The notes beneath the pieces were generated by a model. The model searched no databases and was not told where the DNA came from. It saw only the letters and a list, made by a program, of their open reading frames with translations. The position numbers and the translations under genes were made by a program. This document shows, piece after piece, positions 58,746 to 64,000 of a stretch of 64,000 nucleotides of DNA (the first letter of the stretch is position 1; each line of letters opens with the position of its first letter). The DNA comes from AC-37 sp036389295 (lineage in GTDB: Bacteria; Actinomycetota; Thermoleophilia; Solirubrobacterales; Thermoleophilaceae): the NCBI GenBank assembly GCA_036389295.1, contig DASVQB010000022.1, forward strand, positions 1 through 64,000, read 5' to 3'.

Positions 58746-58903
58746 TCGCCACGGCGCGCTGCCCCAACCGACGAGCAGTTCAAGCTTCGGATACCGCTTT
58801 TCGGGGATTGACCGGTTCGACCGGGCCAGCGAGAGTGGCTATGCGCCAGACGGCGCAGGAAAGCTACGCGGGTCCGCACGGCCGGGCTCGAGGGGGGGAA
58901 GGC

Positions 58904-60574
58904 ATGCAGTCTCGACCGAAGCGCGCGCGAAAGGTCCGCGAGGACGCGGCCCGGTTCGCATTCGACCAACCGCATCCGGACCAGCAGCCGAACGGCGACG
59001 AGGAGCGGTTCCCCGACCGGATCGGCTCCTACTCCAAGGGCCTCCCCCACGACGATCGGGGCGAGGTCGACGGCGACGCCTACCAGGCGCTCCTGACCGC
59101 CGTGGAGAGCGGCGACCCCGCCGACTTCGAGGCGATCCCCCTCGGTGACCCGTCGAGCTGCCCGAGCGAGCTGGGGCGCCGGCTGGTCAACCCGCAGTCC
59201 GGGTTCGCGTTCGACCTCGAGGGGCCGGACGCCCAGGCGCTCGCGCTCCCCCCGGCGCCTCGCCTCGACAGCGCCGAGGAGGCTGGCGAGATGGCCGAGC
59301 TGTACTGGATGGCGCTGCTCCGGGACGTCGACTTCGAGGACTACGCGACGGACGCGACCGCAGCCGAGGCGGCCGCGGACCTGAGCCGCTTCTCGGACTT
59401 CCGCGGGCCGAAGGAGGGCGGGAAGGTGACGCCGGGGACGTTGTTCCGCGGCTTCACGCCGGGCGACGTCGCGGGTCCGTTCGTCTCGCAGTTCCTGCTG
59501 CGCGACTTCGACTACGGGACGCTCCGGGTGAGCCAGCGCGAGCAGAGAGCCAAGCCGGGGGTCGACTACGTCACGGATCCCGCCGAGTGGCTCCGGATCC
59601 AGAACGGCTGCGATCCCGGGGTCTCGCGCATGAAGCAGCTCGAGCTCGACGAGGACGGCAACCCGGTCCGGCGCTACATCCGCAACGGGCGCGACGTCGC
59701 GACGTACGTCCACTTCGACGCGCTGTACGAGGCGTACCTCAACGCGTGCCTGATCCTGCTCGGGTCACCGCCCGCGGAGGACCCCCGCGCGCAGACGGCG
59801 CCCTTCGACGCGGGAAACCCGTACGTCGGCCCGTCAACCCAGGAGGGGTTCGGCACGTTCGGCCCGCCCCACGTCCTGAGCCTCGTCTGCGAGGTGGCGA
59901 CGCGTGCGCTGAAGGCCGTCTGGTGGCAGAAGTGGGGCGTCCACCGGCGGCTGCGACCGGAGGAGTTCGGCGGGCGCGTCCAACGCGTCAAGACGGGCGC
60001 CGCGGACTACCCGATCGGCGAGGAGCTGCTGGGGTCGCCCGTGCTCGACCGGGTGAACGAGGGCTTCGGGAGCTACCTCCTCCCGCTCGCGTTCCCGGAG
60101 GGCTCGCCGACGCACCCCTCCTACGGGGCCGGCCACGCCACGGTCGCCGGCGCGTGCGTGACGATCCTGAAGGCGTGGTTCGACGAGTCGGTCGCGATCG
60201 CGGACCTGTTCACGCCGGTCGTCGCGAACCCCGCCGGCGACGGCCTCGACGAGTTCACCGGCCCCGACGCCGGCGAGCTGACCGTGGGCGGCGAGCTGAA
60301 CAAGGTCGCCGCCAACGTGGCGATCGCGCGCAACATGGCCGGAGTGCACTGGCGCAGCGACTACACGGAGTCGCTGCGGCTCGGGGAGCGGGTCGCGATC
60401 CAGATCCTCGAGGAGCAGGCGCCGACCTACAACGAGCGGTTCTCGTTCACGCTGACGACGTTCGACGGCGAGTCGGTCACGATCGACAACGAGTCGGGCG
60501 GCGGCGGCGGGTCGGGGCGCTTCGAGTCGGCCGGCGAGTCGGAGGAGGCGGAGGAGAGGGTCGGGGCGGGCTGA
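58904..60574 (+). CDS. Vanadium-dependent haloperoxidase (bromoperoxidase-like)
   Basis: A 556-residue enzyme of the vanadate haloperoxidase/PAP2 superfamily. The vanadate-binding residues are Lys343 and Arg351 in KWGVHRRLRPEE, AGH (409-411) in HPSYGAGHATVAG, and Arg476 and His482 in RNMAGVHWRSDY. The spacings (8 between Lys and Arg, 6 between Arg and His) are those of algal bromoperoxidases. It would oxidise halide with H2O2. No signal peptide is seen. ATG 58904 is chosen because GGGGGGAAGG lies just upstream; in-frame starts at 58808 and 58841 lack this. The tail is Gly/Glu-rich. Confidence 0.9.
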   Translation: MQSRPKRARKVREDAARFAFDQPHPDQQPNGDEERFPDRIGSYSKGLPHDDRGEVDGDAYQALLTAVESGDPADFEAIPLGDPSSCPSELGRRLVNPQSGFAFDLEGPDAQALALPPAPRLDSAEEAGEMAELYWMALLRDVDFEDYATDATAAEAAADLSRFSDFRGPKEGGKVTPGTLFRGFTPGDVAGPFVSQFLLRDFDYGTLRVSQREQRAKPGVDYVTDPAEWLRIQNGCDPGVSRMKQLELDEDGNPVRRYIRNGRDVATYVHFDALYEAYLNACLILLGSPPAEDPRAQTAPFDAGNPYVGPSTQEGFGTFGPPHVLSLVCEVATRALKAVWWQKWGVHRRLRPEEFGGRVQRVKTGAADYPIGEELLGSPVLDRVNEGFGSYLLPLAFPEGSPTHPSYGAGHATVAGACVTILKAWFDESVAIADLFTPVVANPAGDGLDEFTGPDAGELTVGGELNKVAANVAIARNMAGVHWRSDYTESLRLGERVAIQILEEQAPTYNERFSFTLTTFDGESVTIDNESGGGGGSGRFESAGESEEAEERVGAG

Positions 60575-60586
60575 GCGCGGCCCTGG

Positions 60587-62005
60587 CTAGGGCGCGGTCT
60601 CGGGGCCCTTGTCGCGGTAGGCGTCGCGGAAGGCCCGGACGGCGTCGGGCACGTCGTCGTTCAGCTTCGGGCAGCCGAGGAGGTGGGTCCAGGCCGTGGC
60701 GGCGGCCTCGTACGGCATGTCGGTCAGGTTCGGCGTGAGGATCATGTGGCGGGGGTCGCTGTCGCCGACCTTCATGAGCGCGTCGCGGGCCTCGGTGGCC
60801 GACGGGCGGTACCACATGACGATCCGTCCGTGCTCGAGGGAGTGGACGAGCTGGCCCAGGGCGGGCGCGCGGCGGTAGGCGGCGTCCGCGGCGGGCACCG
60901 GGTTGTGGGGGCCCGAGCTGGGCGGGTTCGAGCGGTAGCGCGGCGTCGTCGTGGTGTGCTGGCGGCCCTCGTCGGGCAGGTCCTGGGCGGTGCAGCCCGC
61001 GGCCTTGGCGGCCTTCACGAGCGCGGGCGGGCCCTCGACCGGCAGGTCGCTCTCGGACTCGTCGTCGTCGTCCCCGAGGACGGCGATCGCGGCGAAGGCG
61101 ATCCCGCCGAGCGCCAGGACGCCGACGACGATCGCGACGAGCAGCCGCGGAACGCCGCCGCGCGGGGGCGCGCCGGGGGGTGCGGCCCCGGCGGGGGGCT
61201 CGGGCGCGCCGGGGGGCGCGGGGTGCGGCGGCGCGCTGGGAGGCCCGGCCGGCGGAGCCCAGTCGGCTGTGGGCGGAGCGGCGTCGAGGGAAGGCTCGGC
61301 GACCGAAGCGTCCGGCGGCTCGGCGTCCGGCGGCCCGGCGCCCGGCGGCTCGGCGTCCGGCGGCGCGGCGGCGGACGGCTCGGCGTCCGGCGGCGCGGCG
61401 GCGGCGTCCGGCGGCTCAGCGTCCGGTGACCCGGCGTCGGGCGGCGCGGCGGCGGCGTCCGGCGGCGGCTCCGGCGCACCCGTCGGCGGCGGGAACGTGA
61501 TCGGCTCCGTGAACGGCGGCTCCGCGAACGGCGCCGGCGGGACGGCGGGACGCTCGGGCGGCTCCGGCTCCGATTCGGGCGGCGGCTCGGCCGCGGCGGG
61601 CTCCTCCGCTTCGGGCGGCTCCGACTCGGGCTCCGGCTCGGGCTCGGCCGCGGCCGGCTCCGGCGGCTCCGATTCGGCCGGCGGCTCGGCCGCGGCGGCC
61701 GGCTCCGCCGACCCCTGCACCACGAGCGTCGTCCTGCCCATCCGGATCGTGTCGCCGGGCTCCAGGCGGCGCGGCTCGGTCAGGCGGTCGCCCTCCACGA
61801 ACGTGCCGTTCGTCGAGCCGAGGTCCTCGATCGCGAGCGCCCCGTCGTCCTCGACGTAGACGCGCGCGTGGCGGCGCGAGATCTCGCGGTCGCCCAGCTG
61901 CCCGCCGGGACCCTCCGCCCGGCGGCCGACGACCAGCTCGCCGGCCACCTCGACGACGGTCCCGGCGGCCGCACCGCTCGTCACCCGCAGCGTGAAACCG
62001 GCCAT
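60587..62005 (-). CDS. FHA-domain / DUF3105 fusion membrane protein
   Basis: A 472-residue protein. Residues 1-100 are an FHA phosphothreonine-binding domain (VVGRRAEG, ISRRHARVYVEDDGALAIED, GSTNGTFVEGDRL). A Pro/Glu/Ala linker of about 180 residues with PPDAEPPDA-type repeats follows, then one membrane helix (LLVAIVVGVLALGGIAFAAI) and an exported DUF3105 domain (YRSNPPSSGPHNPVPA, LGQLVHSLEHGRIVMWY). The topology would put FHA inside and DUF3105 outside, so it could link a Ser/Thr kinase signal to the envelope. No kinase gene lies in the window. Confidence 0.85.
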   Translation of the reverse strand: MAGFTLRVTSGAAAGTVVEVAGELVVGRRAEGPGGQLGDREISRRHARVYVEDDGALAIEDLGSTNGTFVEGDRLTEPRRLEPGDTIRMGRTTLVVQGSAEPAAAAEPPAESEPPEPAAAEPEPEPESEPPEAEEPAAAEPPPESEPEPPERPAVPPAPFAEPPFTEPITFPPPTGAPEPPPDAAAAPPDAGSPDAEPPDAAAAPPDAEPSAAAPPDAEPPGAGPPDAEPPDASVAEPSLDAAPPTADWAPPAGPPSAPPHPAPPGAPEPPAGAAPPGAPPRGGVPRLLVAIVVGVLALGGIAFAAIAVLGDDDDESESDLPVEGPPALVKAAKAAGCTAQDLPDEGRQHTTTTPRYRSNPPSSGPHNPVPAADAAYRRAPALGQLVHSLEHGRIVMWYRPSATEARDALMKVGDSDPRHMILTPNLTDMPYEAAATAWTHLLGCPKLNDDVPDAVRAFRDAYRDKGPETAP

Positions 62006-62028
62006 GGCCGGTCACGCTACCGCGACCG

Positions 62029-62691
62029 TCAGCCGGCTGCGGTCGTGGCGGTCGGCGGCGCGCCCGGCGCCGCCCCCGGCGCGGCGGTCCCCTGGCGGTA
62101 GAGCAGGATGCTGGCGATCAGCACCCAGATCAGCGCCCCGAGGAACGCGACGAACCCGATCGGGGTCAGCGCGACGACGCCGATCAGGATGGCCGCCCAC
62201 CCGAGCCAGCCCGGCAGCACCCCGAACCGGAGCGATGCCACGCCCGCGGCCAGCAGGAACGTCGCCAGGCCGATCGCGAAGGGGAAGAAGAAGTCCGCGT
62301 AGAGGACCGACAGCGTCTGCGTCACGCCGGGCGGGACGTCGCCCACGGTGTCGGCAGCGGCGAACTGGATCGCGCTGTCGACGAGCGCCGCCGACGCGAG
62401 TACCACCGCACCGCCGAACGTCAGCGACGCGAGCCGCCCGCCCTCCTGCTCGACCCGACCGATCGCGCCGCGGAGCGCGCCGGCGAACCAGAGCAGCGCC
62501 AGCGCCGCGTAGGCGCCGACGATCGCCGCCGCGATCTGCTCGCTGTCGTTGTCGCTCCAGAACTCGACCGCCTTCGCCGTCGAGTCGTCGGCGTCGGGGC
62601 CTTCGCCTCCGACCACGATCGTGACCACCAGCAGCACCACGAACAGCACGCCGGCAAGCGGCGCGTAGCGCGCCAGGCTTCCGCTCCTCAT
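62029..62691 (-). CDS. DUF4386-like polytopic membrane protein
   Basis: A 220-residue membrane protein with about six hydrophobic helices (PLAGVLFVVLLVVTIVVGGE; AAIVGAYAALALLWFAGAL; IGVVALTPIGFVAFLGALIW). The overall pattern resembles DUF4386 family proteins, but the assignment is loose. ATG 62691 has a strong GGAGGAG upstream. It lies 23 bases before the FHA gene on the same strand and is probably in its operon. Confidence 0.6.
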   Translation of the reverse strand: MRSGSLARYAPLAGVLFVVLLVVTIVVGGEGPDADDSTAKAVEFWSDNDSEQIAAAIVGAYAALALLWFAGALRGAIGRVEQEGGRLASLTFGGAVVLASAALVDSAIQFAAADTVGDVPPGVTQTLSVLYADFFFPFAIGLATFLLAAGVASLRFGVLPGWLGWAAILIGVVALTPIGFVAFLGALIWVLIASILLYRQGTAAPGAAPGAPPTATTAAG

Positions 62692-62776
62692 CGCTCCTCC
62701 TAGGGTGGGGCGACGGATCGTCCCACCGCCGGGCGGGGACGGCAAGCGGCCGGGCCGCGCCTTGCAGCGCCCTGGC

Positions 62777-62826
62777 CGCGAGTGATCGCTTTTACCGCCT
62801 ACAGCCGGGACGATCGATCACTCGCG
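62777..62826. promoter_or_regulatory. 12-base inverted repeat between divergent genes
   Basis: CGCGAGTGATCG (62777-62788) occurs inverted as CGATCACTCGCG (62815-62826), 26 bases apart, in the intergenic region between the divergent starts at 62691 and 62850. It is a possible operator for a dimeric regulator or a hairpin. Confidence 0.6.
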
Positions 62827-62849
62827 CGCCTCTGTACGCTGCCCGCTCG

Positions 62850-63242
62850 ATGGCGGACCTCGAGCGCCTCCTCCGCACGCACAACCGGTCGATGATCGCC
62901 TTCGACCTGGCGCTCGGCGGCGGCGCGCTGCTCGCCCCCGCGGCCACGCTGCGCGTGCTCGGACACGACCCGCCCGCGCCCGAGGCGGAGGAGCTCTTCC
63001 GCCGCTGCGCGCCGATCTGGCTCACCTTCGCCGCGGCCCACGCCGTCGCGGCCGTCAGGGACGAGCCGCGCGACTGGTGGGCGCTCGCCTGGCTGCGCGG
63101 CACCGAGATCGCGACCGACGCGCTCTGGTCGCGCTCGCCCGGCTTCTCACGGCCCGGCGCACGGACGGCGCTCAGGCTCGCGAGCCTGTCGAACCTCGCG
63201 ATGGCGGCCGGCTTCCGCCTCCTCGCGCGGGGCGCCAGGTGA
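62850..63242 (+). CDS. Small membrane-associated protein of unknown function
   Basis: A 130-residue Ala/Leu/Arg-rich protein with several moderately hydrophobic helices (MIAFDLALGGGALLAPAATL, IWLTFAAAHAVAAV, LASLSNLAMAAGFRLLARG). No family is recognised. The next gene's GTG overlaps its stop by 4 bases (63239-63242), so it is co-translated with the thioesterase-like gene. A 12-base inverted repeat lies upstream. Confidence 0.6.
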   Translation: MADLERLLRTHNRSMIAFDLALGGGALLAPAATLRVLGHDPPAPEAEELFRRCAPIWLTFAAAHAVAAVRDEPRDWWALAWLRGTEIATDALWSRSPGFSRPGARTALRLASLSNLAMAAGFRLLARGAR

Positions 63243-63637
63243 CCGGACCGGCCGGCGCGCTCGAGCCGGGCGTCTCGCGCACCGAGGAGTTCACGGTCGA
63301 GGACAGGCTGCTCACGGACGTCGGCGGCACGATCGGCGTCAAGGTCCTCTCGACCCCCGGGATGATCGCGATGATGGAGCGGAACGCCGCGATCCTCTGC
63401 GGCGACCGCCTCCCGGAGGGCAGGGCGACCGTCGGCTTCGAGGTGTGCGTGAAGCACGTGGCGGGCGCCGTCGAGGGCGCGCGCTGCACGGTCAGCGCGA
63501 CGCTTACCGAGGTCGTCGACGGCCGCAAGCTGCGCTTCCACGTCGAGGTCCGCGAGGGCGAGAGGACGATCGGGGTCGGCACGCACGAGCGCCGCGCGAT
63601 CGACGTGGCGAGCCACGCCGAGCAGGCCGGCGGCTAG
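63239..63637 (+). CDS. FlK-like hot-dog thioesterase
   Basis: A 132-residue protein resembling the fluoroacetyl-CoA thioesterase (FlK) family. STPGMIAMMERNAAILC carries the Thr and Glu, and VCVKHVAGAVEGARC the His, at the positions expected for catalysis in this hot-dog fold. The true acyl-CoA substrate is unknown; most homologues are not for fluoroacetate. GTG start overlaps the preceding stop by 4 bases. Confidence 0.8.
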   Translation: MTGPAGALEPGVSRTEEFTVEDRLLTDVGGTIGVKVLSTPGMIAMMERNAAILCGDRLPEGRATVGFEVCVKHVAGAVEGARCTVSATLTEVVDGRKLRFHVEVREGERTIGVGTHERRAIDVASHAEQAGG

Positions 63638-63688
63638 CCGGCGAGCCGCCCCCGGAGCGCCCCCCGCCGGACCCGGCCGGCCCCCGGC

Positions 63689-64000
63689 TCAGCGCGCGGG
63701 CGAGAGGACCGCGACCGGGATCTCGCGCGCGCCCGAGCGCACGTCGTAGGTGTCGAAGCCCGGGTAGAGCTGGGTCGCCCTGCCCCACAGCCTCGCGCGC
63801 TCCTCGCCCTGCGCGAAGTGGACGGCGTAGTCGCCGCTCCGGCCGGGGGCCCAGACGCGGACCTCGGGCCGCTTGCGCACGTTGTGGTACCAGGCGGGGT
63901 GCTTGCGGGCCCCGCCCGAGGAGGCGATCACGACGATGTCGTCGCCGTCGGTGACGTAGAGGAGCGGGGTGCGCCGCGGCTGTCCGCTCTTCGCCCCGAG
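63689..64000 (-). CDS. F420-dependent nitroreductase-family protein (5' partial at window edge)
   Basis: The C-terminal 103 residues of a deazaflavin (F420)-dependent nitroreductase/DUF385-like protein: LGAKSGQPRRTPLLYVTDGD, IVVIASSGGARKHPAWYHNV and the end ELYPGFD-type segment before EIPVAVL. The frame runs off the right edge of the window, so the start is missing. F420H2-linked split-barrel enzymes of this kind are abundant in actinobacteria. Confidence 0.85.
   Translation of the reverse strand, partial: LGAKSGQPRRTPLLYVTDGDDIVVIASSGGARKHPAWYHNVRKRPEVRVWAPGRSGDYAVHFAQGEERARLWGRATQLYPGFDTYDVRSGAREIPVAVLSPAR

Overview
This window is chromosomal DNA from a very high-GC actinobacterium. GTG starts and 4-base GTGA stop/start overlaps are frequent, dnaX sits next to ybaB with recR nearby, and many genes encode secreted, sugar-binding or unknown proteins. 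Together with a three-gene succinate:quinone oxidoreductase and a long-type SRP RNA, this suggests a deep-branching lineage such as Thermoleophilia/Solirubrobacterales. That placement is an inference from gene content, not from a marker-gene tree.

Layout. 1-3.6 kb: respiratory operon sdhA (5' truncated by the window edge), sdhB and a CCG-domain third subunit. 3.6-6.0 kb: secreted GH31 glycosidase. 6.1-7.4 kb: a two-gene unit of unknown function, with a strong hairpin terminator in front of it. 7.4-12.1 kb: LuxR regulator, the lysine/threonine pathway genes asd and lysC, and a secreted GH3-like protein. 12.2-17.7 kb: recR, a GGDEF/HD-GYP protein, and a response regulator/histidine kinase/membrane protein operon. 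17.7-23.8 kb: ybaB, dnaX, a polytopic membrane protein, a secreted trypsin-like protease, the SRP RNA (ffs) and an M23 peptidase. 24-25.3 kb: a secreted alpha/beta hydrolase followed by tRNA-Val(CAC).

25.5-30.7 kb is an accessory island at tRNA-Val. The 3' part of the tRNA recurs twice more (26.85 and 30.65 kb), giving three direct att-like repeats. They bound two tandem decayed integrative elements, each with only the C-terminal piece of a tyrosine integrase. Cargo is a lipoprotein, a zinc-ribbon protein divergent from a winged-helix regulator/flippase-like pair, a diguanylate cyclase, and four overlapping tiny genes. Just outside lies an XRE-MNT antitoxin gene next to a frameshifted HEPN toxin gene, then a GFA-family gene.

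32-48 kb: a 1131-residue repeat adhesin, several secreted proteins of unknown function, a DUF4126 protein, a LuxR regulator whose start is overlapped by a LexA-box-like palindrome, a flavin-reductase/AraC fusion, a PQQ-type propeller, a Baeyer-Villiger-type monooxygenase, a rhomboid protease, a LysM transglycosylase and a universal stress protein. 48.7-56.1 kb: a compact leftward operon of sulfatase, GH2, propeller protein, clan-A glycosidase and O-methyltransferase, probably for breaking down or modifying a sulfated glycan or glycoconjugate. 56.2-64 kb: a DUF1326/DUF2182 pair with a Met-rich tail, a vanadium haloperoxidase, an FHA-DUF3105 fusion, small membrane proteins, an FlK-like thioesterase and the 3' part of an F420-dependent nitroreductase-family gene.
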